Below, piece by piece: positions 47,450-59,059 of a stretch of DNA of 64,000 bases (positions are counted from its first letter, which is position 1; each line of letters opens with the position of its first letter). Made by a program: the position numbers and the translations under genes. Under the pieces are notes generated by a model that saw nothing but the letters and a program-made list of their open reading frames with translations, was not told where the DNA came from and did no database searches. Origin of the DNA: Mytilus edulis (Eukaryota; Mollusca; Bivalvia; Mytilida; Mytilidae); the NCBI RefSeq assembly GCF_963676685.1, contig NC_092356.1, forward strand, positions 17,905,750-17,969,749, read 5' to 3'.

Positions 47450-47954
47450 TCTTATATAAATCATATATGATCATTAGTCATGTGATAAATTTTAAGTTAT
47501 TCTATTTTTTCAGGCCTTCAAGTGATTTTGGATTATTGGATCGTCCTCGATTGACAAACCAGCGCCACATAGTCAATCTTGACCTGTGGGGAAGGATTTT
47601 GGATTGCATAAGTTAGGCTACAAAGTAATGTAGGCAGTCTACTACCATTATGCCTCTCATGAAGGTCCTTTTTGGACCGAAACCGGTCAGGCTATAAACA
47701 TCACCAGGCGCTGTTAATTATGTGTATTGGCATACAACCTTATATTTTAATGAAGGCAGTCTACACTGAGATGTTCACATTATATCCTTAATTTGAGATG
47801 ATGTTCTGGATCTTTCTAGCAGTAAGAAATTGCTCTACATTCACTGTTGGTTCTCCCTCCAGTGATCAAATGGCTATTTGCCAATTTCCGTATTTGACCC
47901 TGTAATTAGAGATCCCTCTTTCAGTTGTCTCTCTTATAGGGGACCTTTATTTTC
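47450..47954. other. Intergenic, nothing recognised
   Basis: 47600-47760 has AATGTAGGCAGTCTACTA and AATGAAGGCAGTCTACAC, a small direct repeat. No gene. Confidence 0.35.
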
Positions 47955-48235
47955 ATTTATAATGGAGAGCTAGCAGAACGTGCAAATTTACCTGTGCGTA
48001 ATGCGAGTAATCTTTAAGGTTTTCAAAACTTTTAATTACATTAATTTGTTGTTAATCTAAATACTTTTGACATCAGAAATTATTTTTTATGAAAAATTAG
48101 TTAAACCGCCGATACATCACATTCAATTCATCATGCTTTGCATTGGCAAAAGCCAATTTTGTCGGTATGGATCCAGTCTACGATTGACAAAGGGAAGTAA
48201 TTTGTTTAAAAAGTGTGTTATAAGTACTAATAACA
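47955..48235. repeat. Second copy of the 37181-37470 block
   Basis: Same order of words as the copy in the intron of paralogue 2. The shared part starts abruptly at ATTTATAATGGAGAGCTA. 48236-48892 shows no further feature. Confidence 0.7.
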
Positions 48236-48892
48236 GAATCAAATCGGTAATTGGCAAATGGACTATTGTCAACAAGTTTTTACTTGGTGCCCAGTTTGTT
48301 GTTGGTTATTTGTTAGATAAATGTCATGACAAATGATCTGCTTAATTCTACTTTGTTTGGTGTTTATATAATGATTACAAAGGAAGGAAACAAAACAAAT
48401 CAAATAGTATGATAGCCATCGCACAAATTGAATATGCTATATAAACAAATACGTCACACTTTATTAACCTCAGTCAAACCAGTTTTGTGTCTCTTGTGGG
48501 GAAATTACTTATTTGTAATTATAGTGATCCTTGTTTCTTTTGATGTTTGTGCTGATCTTTAATTTGCACGATCTTATATCAAAGCGGGGAAAACAAAATC
48601 AAAGGTTACAACATTATGGTTAGTCTTTACCATACATTTTATAGTTTATATATCAAATACAGATACAAAGAGAATGGGAAGTTGATATGTCAGTATGGTT
48701 GAAATTTAATACAATGATTCTACTTGCATGATAAAAATCTAAATCAAATCCAACTTGAACTGATTCAATGACATTACAAGCTTCTTTTAAGGTACAAGTA
48801 AACTTTGTCCAAATAATTATCATGAGTGACGTCTGGCAAGGCTATTTTAATTTTTTTTTCTGGGACGTTATAATTATATGGACTAAAGTAAA

Positions 48893-49125
48893 GAAAGAGG
48901 GACGAAAGATACCAAAGGGACAGTCAAACTCATAAATCTAAAACAACTGACAACGCCATGGCTAAAAATGAAAAAGACAAACAGAAAAACAATAGAACAC
49001 ATGACACAACACGAACCCCACCAAAAACTAGGGGTGATCTCAGGTGCTCCGGCAGGGTAAGCAGATTCTGCTCCACATGTGGCACCCGTCGTGTTGCTTA
49101 TGTGATTACAAATCCGGTAAATAGT
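48893..49125. repeat. Interspersed repeat with ACAACGCCATGGCTAAAAAT block
   Basis: GGACGAAAGATACCAAAGGG to AGACAAACAGAAAAACAATA matches 32858-32950. It continues into GGTGATCTCAGGTGCTCCGG and GGCACCCGTCGTGTTGCTTA, the usual next part of this family as I recall it. Confidence 0.65.
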
Positions 49126-49385
49126 CTAATTCGGTAAACTACGACAAATCCCGTATTTTTTTTATTATCTGTTTTAGCCGACGTATTTATGGAAAACTGT
49201 GTCGACATAAAATATTAACGTGTTTATTTTCTTACTACTCCATGTTAAACTGATACATAAAAAATATAATCAAAGATACCTTCATGCTGTTTATCTATTT
49301 CAATGTTTTTCAAATGTTTCGTATGCTTTGCCTCACAAAACATGTATCAAATCTTTATATTGAATACCTCTAGAGTAAACTCATC

Positions 49386-49450
49386 CTAGATACTAGGATT
49401 AAATTGTGTACACCAGACACACGTTTCGTCTACAAAAGACTCAACAGTGA
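49386..49450. repeat. CAGACACACGTTTCGTCTAC repeat fragment
   Basis: Copy of the GTACGCCAGACGCG family (27568, 39735, 52385), followed by AAGACTCAACAGTGACACTC as at 52431. 49126-49385 and 49451-50129 show no gene. Confidence 0.6.
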
Positions 49451-50129
49451 CACTCGAATCAAAACAGATAAAAGTCCAAATAAAATACAAATTTAAAGAG
49501 CAGGGATTTTGAGAGGTTTTGTCACACGCAACTAAAGTAATGTATTCCTTGTGTAGAATGTCCATGTTCAAATGTATTATAGGATGAGAGATACGTTTTA
49601 AAGTTTTTATAATTGTATGCTTTAATAGAATTCGATGCAACTGTCATACAAGTGAGAGGTTTAGCTTGCTTTACAACCAGGTTTAATCCACCTTTTATAC
49701 AGTAAGAAAATTGCGGTACTGACAGTTGTTATCCATAAGTTTGATGTGTTTGAGCTTTTGATTTTGCCATTTGATTAGGGACTTTCCTTATTTAAATCTT
49801 CCTCGGAGTTCAGTATTTTTGTGATTTTAATTCATCAACCCGTCGTTCTCGGGCCTATGTTGATCTCTTGGGTAGTTATGAAATACCAATTTTACTACAA
49901 ATACCTGACTCACTGTCTATGATATCTGAATAATAGTTTTGTTTTAAAAAAAAAACTGGATTACCATTAAAACGCGAACAATTCAATGCAAGTTTTGATA
50001 CTTCTTGTACACAAGTACACGATTAGTGGATCAACAAAAACATACAAAAAAGGAAGTCAGAACAGGAAAGTTCAAGTTGTTGTTTTCGTTATATTGGCTA
50101 TGATAATTACAACTACTTTTCTTTGTAGG

Positions 50130-50845
50130 AGTTATCTCCCCAAACACTGTTTTCCTTGTGTCCACAACTCCTTCGCAACCGTAAAAGATTACGACAAATT
50201 TATTTTATAAAATTGCTCGTTATATCCTACACATGATTTGTCCAATTTCGACTGAAGCAATATGAAAGCTCCATATGAGAGTTATTTCCCCTTTTGTATC
50301 TTAAATTTTGGAATGTATTTAAAACTGGAACACCATAAGTGATAGAGACCTAGGATCTTTTGATTTGAAGTCTTTGGTCTAAAAAAATGAAAATTAGGTC
50401 AAGGTCAAAGGTCAAGGTCATATTCTTATTTTGTGAATTAGGCTTATTTCCACTCATTTCCAGAAACCGTATAAGATATCGACAAATTATTTTGACTAAA
50501 TTGATAGTTGCGACATGTCGTAATTTAATAATTTTAGTTGAAAGGGTGCCTAGACAATGAATGGGAGTTTTTGCCCCTATCATATCTAAAATTATGTGTA
50601 AAGTGATATAACGTATTAACCATACATATTAGAGACCTAGGGTCTTTTGATTTGAGATCCTAAGTTTGTGACCTTGAAATTGAGGTCAATGTCATAGGTT
50701 AATTTTGACCTTTGCTTTAAATTCATATCTATACATCATAAAGCCATATGAACTGACATTTTAGACTGATTTTTAATATTTTAATATCAAAATAGATATA
50801 AACTGGTGGAAAGACCTTCAATTGTTCTCTGAACAATTGGTTTTT
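50130..50845 (+). mobile_element. Diverged relative of the Helitron-like element
   Basis: ATGAGAGTTATTTCCCC, AGTGATAGAGACCTAGG and AAGGTCAAAGGTCAAGGTCA follow the same order as in H1-H5, and the 3' end GGAAAGACCTTCAATTGTT...AACAATTG keeps the subterminal repeat and stem-loop. The 5' end is not clear and the CTAG is lost. The DR1-type site is at 50402-50414. Confidence 0.5.
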
Positions 50846-51104
50846 ATTTATGTTTGTTTGTGTTCTTTTTTCCGTTGTTCTTTAAAATGATCTTATAATA
50901 ATAAATAGAAGTTACCAAAAGTCCCCATAGTATAGTTAGTTATTAACCACAACAAAAAATATTATATTAAAATTAAGATCAAAAGAGTAAGTCTTTCTTT
51001 TTCCGTATGATTATGAACTATTAAAGGTTGATATTTTATACAATAATAACACAATATGAACAATAACAAATGATTGGTGTACGCACCAGTGTCAAATTCA
51101 ATAT

Positions 51105-51530
51105 GGATGAAATTGCTATAGCACAAACTACTGGTCCGAGTACACAGCTATTTCGTAGTGCATTTCTTTTAGACAATAAATGAAAATTTAAAAAATCCCA
51201 CCTGCGCTTTCTCAATAATATTTTTACAGTGTGTTGTACTACTTTTGGGACAAATTATATCAAAATTATAGAAAACTTCATCAGCTCCAACTCAAAATAT
51301 GGACAATCTTATGTTAAGGGGTCTTGAAATCTTTTGACAGCTTCCGAAGTGCTAATTTTTTACCTTTTTCAGCTGGACCTAATCACTGCTTTACATTAAT
51401 ATTTATGACCCAAATTTGTTTACAGTGTCATTTCAACCCCAACTTGCTATATGAGGCATAAAACATGAAATAAATTTGGAAGGGGTATAACAAAAATTGG
51501 CAAGTAACACACTGTCCACACTAAGGACTA
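51105..51530. repeat. Foldback spacer (inverted) fused to foldback right flank
   Basis: 51121-51201 is the reverse complement of the spacer of 43424-45291, and 51219-51530 matches its right flank directly; both arms are missing. 50846-51104 and 51531-51792 hold nothing recognised. Confidence 0.75.
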
Positions 51531-51792
51531 TATTCTAGTACTTTACGCAAAAAGGATTCCCTGGCATTTCACGTAATTTTATTCTGTATTTCACTAAGCG
51601 TTTATATGAAAACGTTGCTGACAAAAAGGTTCTGCAGGTATTGATATGAAAATTTGTAAACTAATTAAAAACAAGAGTGCATATACTTGATAGTCGCCTG
51701 ATTTATCGATCATACTGAATTGAATTTATATTAAAAATATAAGAGGAAAAGGTTAAACAACAAATGTTACTATAAATAAACATTCATGTTAA

Positions 51793-52377
51793 AAGGAGTA
51801 TAGGTCCGGTAAGGACCGATTTTGGCCTCAAATTTCAGGTTCATCTGACAAAAGATTTTGACCACTTTTTAAACACTTAAGTGTCTATTTTATTTGATTC
51901 AATTAGTTGATGTGAAAGATTTTAACTGATTGTGCCATTTACAACGATCCGATTCAAGCTCAATTATGAAAAATCTACCAAATATGCAAAAAAATGTCAC
52001 TTTTCATATGGTTTTTGTCAAAAATGAAAGTAGCCGCATCCGTGTTCATCCTCAACCTTTATATATGTTATGTATTATCATAAAATACAACTTACATTTT
52101 AATATTAAGGATGAACACGAATGCGGCCACTTTCGTTTGACACGAAAACCGTCTAAAATTTAACTAAAATGCTAGAATTGTGAAGATTTCAGTGATTTGG
52201 CATGACTTAATGGTGCTAGTACCAGATATATGTGCATTGTATTGTCAAAAACAGCCCATATTTATGTAAAAGAAGCATTCTGCTGTTCAATTAATAAATA
52301 AAAGTTTACATTTTAACAATTTTGTAAAACTGCTATATTTTGGGGCCAAAAAGGGGTCTTACCGGACCTACTCCTTT
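51793..52377. mobile_element. Non-autonomous TIR element, about 585 bp
   Basis: Left AAAGGAGTATAGGTCCGGTA, right inverted TACCGGACCTACTCCTTT. A second inverted pair sits inside: AAGTAGCCGCATCCGTGTTC (52029) against GAACACGAATGCGGCCACTT (52113). No transposase. Confidence 0.8.
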
Positions 52378-52470
52378 ATCAGAATACCAGGCTTATAGTT
52401 TGGTACGCAAGGCGCGGTTTCGTCCGCACAAGACTCGGTAGTGGCGCTCGAATCTAAACCGGTGGAAGGT
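52378..52470. repeat. GGTACGCAAGGCGCGGTTTC repeat copy
   Basis: AATACCAGGCTTATAGTTTG, CGCAAGGCGCGG and GACTCGGTAGTGGCGCTCGA, the fullest copy of this family in the window. Confidence 0.65.
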
Positions 52471-52599
52471 CAAATCAAATACTAAGACGGAGAGCAATAA
52501 TTCCGAAAATCCGAAAAAGCTCAGCCGACTTCAGCTAGGCCAATGTGTGTCTAATGAGGCAAAGGTCAGAAGGACCTTGTTAGATGGACGTGTATACTT

Positions 52600-53470
52600 T
52601 ACAATCGCAACATAGTTTAACTATAATTTCTTATAGTATATGAGAAACATATTTCAGAGTCAAGAAAACTGAACTTTGACCAATGCACGGATAAAAAATG
52701 AGATCAATGTCAGATAAACTCTGCCAGACAGCACATACACCCTTGCAATCATACACCAAAGTAGTTCAAATATTATTTATAGTATCTGACCATAAAAAAA
52801 ATATACTGCTGACTGTTGAACTATGAAAATTAGGCCAAGGTCATACGAATCTTCCAGACAGACATGTATTCCATAAAATCATTTCATCCATCAACTAGAG
52901 TTGACATATGCCAAGAAAAGTATATGAGAATCAGATCATATCATGAAATAAAACAATGAATAATGTAAACGAAGTAAATATCAAATGAACTCTGCATGAC
53001 AGAATTGAGCACCATGAAATCATTTAATACAACAAATTATTTTATATAACCTATTGCTTATTATATCTGTCTGAGAAACAGACTAGCCCATAAAAAATAG
53101 CACTGGCCACGTGCACTATACCATGCAAATGAGATCAATTTCCGACGAGACCTACAATTCATACCTATCCACATTAAAATCATTGCATACACCAAACATA
53201 GTTGACCTATTGCATGTAGTATCTGAGATAAATACTTAACCACGTGAACGTTACATTGATCACTTATCTATGAAATGAGGATAAAGGCTGATGAATTCTG
53301 CCTGACAGATATATAGACCTTGCAAGGAACCCATATATCAATTATAGTCTTATTATTTATAAGTGCACATTTTACAGCACATTTTTTTTCAAGCAGTCGC
53401 TGATCCATGAAATGAGGTCATTGACAATGGACATAAATGCATGACAGACTGAACTTCTTGTTTTGTTTTT
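52600..53470. repeat. Degenerate tandem array, unit about 110-170 bp
   Basis: Recurrent order: ATGAGATCAATG, GATGAACTCTGCCTGACAGA-like, CCTTGCAATCAT, ACACCAAA-TAGTTGACCTAT, AGTATCTGAGA. About five to six decayed units. No coding frame survives across units. Confidence 0.6.
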
Positions 53471-54600
53471 ATATTCGAACAAGACTAATGGGTCTTTTGG
53501 AACCGTTTTAAATGTAATGCCTGGTTTATATGATGAGTTAATTCGCAATATAAGGTATCTACCTCAATAGAAGGTATGAAGCATCTGTGGCATACAAGGT
53601 ATACCTAGACATCTATGTCTTTACCATCTGAAATATAAATCTTTAAACAAATAGTTTTCTTTATTCTCAACTTTAAATTGAACAAACTTAATCAGAGTGT
53701 CATCCTGGAATGGGGGTAGCCAAATTATCCTGAACTTAAATACACCAAAAACCAATTTCAAATCGTCTATCAACCTGTATTTCAATTCACAGAATCATAG
53801 CATCGTGTGACAATTAAAATGTCCAATTTCTGAACATGTAACACATTTAAATTGCTGTTGAAGAAGAAAATGACATTACTGCGAGAAATAGAAAGTACAG
53901 AATTACATTCTTTACAAATCCATTATATTCATTTAAAAGTCATTGTGTTTCTGCTACTAGTATCTGAAATTAACAGTGGTTTTGGTAATTTTGACTTAAC
54001 TTAGGGTTTATCCAAACATGAATTCATTTTGCCATAACTCTATTTAACTAAATCCATTTTAAGTCTTTTAGATACAGAGTCTTTCATTTTGGTTAATGAT
54101 ATCCTTTGATGCAGAAAAAAGTTTTTACAATGTTTACACTGGGATAATTTTTTATTTTTATTTATTAAAGAATGGCTGGAATAGAAGAATTATCATAAAT
54201 AATGAAGTCCACACTGAATAATCTGCTAACATGATCTTCAAAAAAAGTGTGTGCTGCATTTTTATGCTAATTCAAAAGGATAGATTTTTTTTTATAGTCA
54301 TAACTTATAACTCCTATGAGGAGTGGATATTTTGGTGGACATAAATGGTAGATAAGAGCTTGACATTATGAGAAAACTTTCAACCTCTAACAAAACTAAT
54401 ATTTTACAAATCGAACATGTTTCTGAACAAGCAACACACTTAAATTGCTGTTGAAAAAGACAATGACATATGTACAAGAAATACCCAATAAAAAAGATGA
54501 TTATAACTTGGTTATTAATATATTTGGGCAGTTAATATATATGACAACTGACATTACAAAATAATGATCAAATTTTATATATGACCGAGACATTTCACCA
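53471..54600. other. Intergenic, nothing recognised
   Basis: AT-rich. AACATGTTTCTGAACAAGC/AACACACTTAAATTGCTGTTG (54413-54450) is a diverged repeat of 53833-53862. No gene. Confidence 0.4.
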
Positions 54601-54601
54601 T

Positions 54602-54885
54602 TAAGGTGGTACCCAACACTTTCACTAAAATTAATTTGGCTCGTTTAATTTTCATAAAATTTTGTCAAAGTAGTATTTACTTTGACCCTTTAACAAAAAT
54701 ATTAAAATATAAAAAATTTTGAACCAAACCGTTTTGTCAGAAAAATTACACTGGTTATATAGCAATTTGACAAACACCAATTGTGATCATTGAGAAGCTT
54801 AATATTCTTTTTACAACACAACGTAATTAAAACGTTTAGCTGACTTTAAAGAGTTATCTCCCTGTAGTGTTAGGTACCACCTTAA
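54602..54885. mobile_element. MITE, TTAA-flanked, GGTGGTACC ends
   Basis: TTAAGGTGGTACCCAACAC at the left and GTGTTAGGTACCACCTTAA at the right. Very similar to 63129-63405. TTAA on both sides suggests a TTAA target (piggyBac-type) but could be part of the TIR. Non-coding. Confidence 0.8.
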
Positions 54886-54954
54886 ATTGATTTGTTGAAT
54901 CTTTTTTGTCAATGAAGGCAAACACAAAATTATACATGTTTTTGCAAAATAAAG

Positions 54955-55165
54955 GCACCAGTAATATACATCTGTTCAAAAGTCATAAATCGATTGAGAA
55001 AAACACAAATCTGGGTTACAAACTAAAATTGAAGAAAACACATAAACTATAAGAGGAAAAAACAAAACAACAGAGCACAGAAGTGCAACAAAAACAAACG
55101 ACCTTGCAACATACATAGGCACGAACTATAACATAACAACTGCCATATTCCTGATTTGGTACAAA
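54955..55165 (-). repeat. Inverted copy of the AGTCCGTTTCTGTGTG family
   Basis: CATAAATCGATTGAGAAAAA and AACTATAAGAGGAAAAAACA are the inverse of blocks at 5250-5345. 55166-56382 shows no further feature. Confidence 0.55.
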
Positions 55166-56382
55166 ATGGTGGGTTTGAACCTGGTTTTGTGGCTAGCCAA
55201 ACCTTTTAAACTTTTAAACAAATTAGTTTATAATGTGCTATGTTGATGTTATTTTAATATACTTATAAGACCAATTGGTTCTAATTTTATATAATGACAA
55301 AAGAAAACAATATTGTACTTTAGTTCTTTATTTCTTTTTTAAAAATAAAAATACACAGGTTTTTTCCATAACAGATAAATTGCCTGAAGAAACAATGCTG
55401 ATTAACAGACAGAGATAAAAGAATCGTTACACTCATACTAAAAGCAAAAGCAAAAAGAATACACGTTATAAACATATCAAAATTGACAAATTTGACCTGA
55501 AGTTGCCATTTTATACTTTGATTTTGGATAAATAGATACAAGACAAACCCTGAAATAGTATGTAGAACACATGAACGTCTTTGTGAAGTACATCATATAC
55601 TAAGCAAAATGTATATATTAACTTCATAATACTTTTTGATTTTCAAATTCATGAGGCCAAATAAGTTGTCTTATCAATCCCTTGTTCACTTTCCATTTGA
55701 AAGTGAAGTGGCCCTGTGTGTAAATTTGTCTGTAATTCCTCAATCACTGATTTTGATTTTCCATTGATTAAATTTACAGAAGAGATATTTCAGTGATTGT
55801 AATTTGATTGCAAAATTAGTCAAAATATCCCACTTTTCAGTAATTTTTATGCAAAAAGCACTGAACACAAGCTGGAATATTTATTCTAGTTGTTAGAATG
55901 TTCCAGTTCCTGCCAGGGATCTCAAATTTAAATAGAGGTGTGAGCATTTGTACTGTACTGTGACATTGGGGTGATGAACAGCAACATATGCTTTTGGTTT
56001 CGTCAAATTGTTTTGTGTTTTGTGTCATGAAAAACTTAATTGTCATTTAATTTGTATCAAAAAGTTATTTAAAAAAAAAGAAACGATGCAGAAACATTAA
56101 CATATGCTAAATCCCCAAAAATCAGAACCCAACAAATACAAGTGATTCAACAGTAACAACAAACAGAGTTGTCTTTCACCCTGAAAGCAATCAGGATTAG
56201 AATTCTAATGCATAAATAACATATAACACTACAAACTACAGAATATCAATAATTCTCTTACATAATAAGATAAATAAAGACTTAAAAAAGTATCAGCGGA
56301 TTATCAGATTTGTCCAATTGAGATACGAAATGTAGTTAAATTATCAAATGATAATGATTATCAAATAAATTTACATTTAAAA

Positions 56383-56598
56383 TCAAACATAAATCCCCTT
56401 TGAGTGCCTTCCACATACCACAAAGTTGTCAATAACAATAACATCTATTGGCATATTTGATTCGTCCAGCAAATTGATAAAATATATGACCCTTACACTG
56501 ATCCAATCATCTTCTGAGATCACTGGCACCCACATGTTGATAAAATATATGACCCTTACACTGATCCACTCATCTTCTGAGATCACTGGCACCCACAT
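56383..56598 (-). CDS. Unrecognised 71-codon frame with a 21-residue in-frame duplication
   Basis: The minus strand reads MWVPVISEDEWISVRVIYFI, then an almost identical copy, then NLLDESNMPIDVIVIDNFVV and CGRHSKGIYV before a stop. The DNA unit is 63 bp (starts near 56474 and 56537), exactly 21 codons, with few differences. The composition is protein-like, yet no splice signals or homologue are evident. A stop lies four codons before the first Met. May be an exon of an unknown gene downstream of NADK, or chance. Confidence 0.25.
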   Translation of the reverse strand: MWVPVISEDEWISVRVIYFINMWVPVISEDDWISVRVIYFINLLDESNMPIDVIVIDNFVVCGRHSKGIYV

Positions 56599-56714
56599 GT
56601 TGATTAACTATTATGATACAATGAGTCTGACACAAAGAGAGCTAATGAAAACCTAAACTTGCTTTGGCATTAGGATCAGCAATGTCACCATGACGACAAC
56701 AGCAGCAGAACAAC

Positions 56715-56810
56715 ACAAAAGAACAGCCTTCAGATAACTTCATAGAACAGCCAACTTCAAAGAACAGCCTTCAGATAACTTCATAGAACAGCCTTCAGAT
56801 AACTTCATCA
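56715..56810. repeat. Short tandem repeats, GAACAGCCTTCAGATAACTT
   Basis: GAACAGCCTTCAGATAACTT occurs three times between 56722 and 56808, once interrupted by a GAACAGCCAACTTCAAA variant. 56811-57184 unremarkable. Confidence 0.8.
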
Positions 56811-57184
56811 AAAGTGTTCGTCATCAGCTTTCTACATAAGTTGACCTTCAAAAATAAACTTTCAGGACACAGAATTGTAAGGTTATAAGGAGCTCAAATA
56901 TGTACTAACTTATATATACTAATTTACATTAAATTTGATACTAAAAAAGATAGCACATCCATTTAACCAGTTATAGAAGTTTGAATGGCACTGGAGCATT
57001 GGGTATTTTTTTAGAGGATTTTAAATTCTTGTTTTTAACAATTTATGCTCTGTATATTTTCGGCCCCATGAACCACACCTGAAACTCTTACTTGTGTTTA
57101 AAAGAAACTTTTTGGTAGATTAAAAATAATATGTCCATCTTAATTCAAATATTAATTTGTGATAATTTAACTGTGTGTGCATAT

Positions 57185-57275
57185 ATTATAAAATTGAGAA
57201 AAGAAATGGGGAATGTGTCAAAGAGACTATATCCTACCAAAGAACAGAAAACAGCCGAAGGCCACCACTTCAACA
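57185..57275 (-). repeat. Inverted terminal block of the retroelement 3' region
   Basis: AAATTGAGAAAAGAAATGGG, GAATGTGTCAAAGAGAC and ACAGCCGAAGGCCACCA are the inverse of 3815-3895. Confidence 0.6.
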
Positions 57276-57499
57276 AAGTGAGAAAATCCTGCAACCGGAT
57301 TTATTGTTTTATTATTTAGAGGCTGAGATGAAATGCTCATTGCCTGTGCAAAATATATTTGTACATACAGCAAAAATATTGCAAACATCATAAGTTATGA
57401 TTCATAACTACTAACTAGTGATAAGTATGGATAAAATCAGGTTATTTGATTATCATAAAAAATGAATAAATAAGACATAAATGTACATGACAACAATTA

Positions 57500-57765
57500 A
57501 AATAGAGATCTACGTAAATCTACGTAAATACTGTGAATGCATTCATATTTATGGGTACCAAATTTCATGGAGCAAGCCAAAATGTATTTTGAGATCTCTG
57601 TAAATACAGTGAATGTACTCATTTTCATGGGGTACCAATTTTCATGGAGCAAGCCAAAATGTATTTAAGATCTCTGTATATATATTGAATGTATTCATTT
57701 TCATGGGTACCAATTTTCATGGTGTGAGCAAAAATGTATTTTGTTGATATTTGCTTAAGGGGATT
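57500..57765. repeat. Three tandem copies of an 80-bp unit
   Basis: GGGTACCAAATTTCATGGAG, GGGTACCAATTTTCATGGAG and GGGTACCAATTTTCATGGTG mark three copies, each followed by AGCCAAAATGTATTT or a variant and (in two) GAGATCTCTGTA/AAGATCTCTGTA. Confidence 0.85.
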
Positions 57766-58884
57766 AGGTTTTTTTTTACAAATTTGTATCAAACACTGTA
57801 GGAATTATAGTTGTTGAACAGTTACATATAACTTCATGTCTCACTACTTTACCTAACCAAAGAGCAGATTACAGCCAAAAGGCCACCAATTGAAATATAG
57901 TACACATGAAAAAAATGTACTGACAATCGAGTTTGAAATTTTACATATATTTACAAATAAATTCCATTGTTTAAATTCCATGAGAGGAGGTCACTGACAG
58001 GTCTTTACAGGAAATTTTTTTTGGAGGTCTCTATTAATATGGTGTCTATATCGTGAAAACATTATTTTTGTCTTGACGAAAATTGCATGAGTAATGGAAA
58101 ATAAACTTATATAGAATTAAATATTTATAATATAAAAGTTCAGAAACATTATAACAGACATATCACAAAATATGCAAAAAAAATTATATAACAAATCATA
58201 AACATTAAAATATTTAAATGATTGCATTCATATATAAAATGAGAAACTTAACAAATATAAAACAATAATATATTTTGTTTGCTACTTTGAATATCCTTTT
58301 TTCAGACTGTTGAATCACATATCATAAACGGGCTGCAAAGATAGTATCTTTGATACATCAATTATGCAATACAGTAAAACCTGCTTAAACCCTTTATTTA
58401 CAGTAAAACCTGCTTAAACCCTTTATTTTTCAAAAATAATCCTCAAATATCAAAGTTTATCTCCTTACATCTGGGAAAAGATTTACTGATACTTTTTGTT
58501 GTTGCAGAAAAAAGACTTTATTTTTAGTCTCTAAATTGCCTGAGTCTACTGTACTTCTATAAAAGACATTCAAAGCAACATGTCTCAACTTAACCATGCA
58601 TACATATTCATTACATAAAGATGCATAAATGTTGACTACAATATTCTATGCTGCTCAATAGTTAACTATGGGAAACTGTAATATCTCCAAATACTGTTTT
58701 TAAGGTATTATGCATATTCCATAATTTAAAATTTGGAGTCCGGGCAAGATTTCTCATGAAATTAATCCCTCAAAAATCAAGAAAGTCTAACATGCATGGG
58801 GTTTCATTCCTATTTTGAAATATTTACTGTATACATAACAATTTCAAAAGTAGCAAACAAAATATTGACATGTAACCCAATGAA
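57766..58884 (-). other. NADK: 3' untranslated or downstream region of NADK
   Basis: AT-rich, no coding frame. ACAGTAAAACCTGCTTAAAC with CCTTTATTT is duplicated at 58371-58431, giving two AATAAA signals on the minus strand (58393-58398 and 58422-58427), about 460-490 nt after the stop. Either could end the transcript. Confidence 0.35.
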
Positions 58885-59059
58885 TTAATTACTAAGTTCT
58901 ACAGAGTCTAAACTGGTTGTACTAGGTATTGAGGAAAGAGGTTTCTGTTGTTGGCGAACGTTCCAATGTAAACACCCAGCTAACCCTGCAAACCAATCGT
59001 CTATCTGATCTCTAGCACATATAGAGGGTACTGGATACTGTGCTGTTGTTATCCTTAAA
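58885..59059 (-). CDS. NADK: NAD kinase, last coding exon
   Basis: 175 nt after an AAATTTCAG acceptor; the first base completes a Cys codon. Reads LRITTAQYPVPSICARDQID, then DWFAGLAGCLHWNVRQQQKP, and a variable Ser/Thr-rich tail to TAA at 58885-58887. The S-I-C-x-R-D and CLHWN(V)R blocks match the C-terminal end of animal cytosolic NAD kinase. The tail is a little longer than I expect for vertebrates. Confidence 0.92.

Noticed and set aside
52600..53470. Possible multi-exon gene suggested by repeated similar blocks
   Set aside because: No shared frame or splice signals; better explained as a decayed tandem array.
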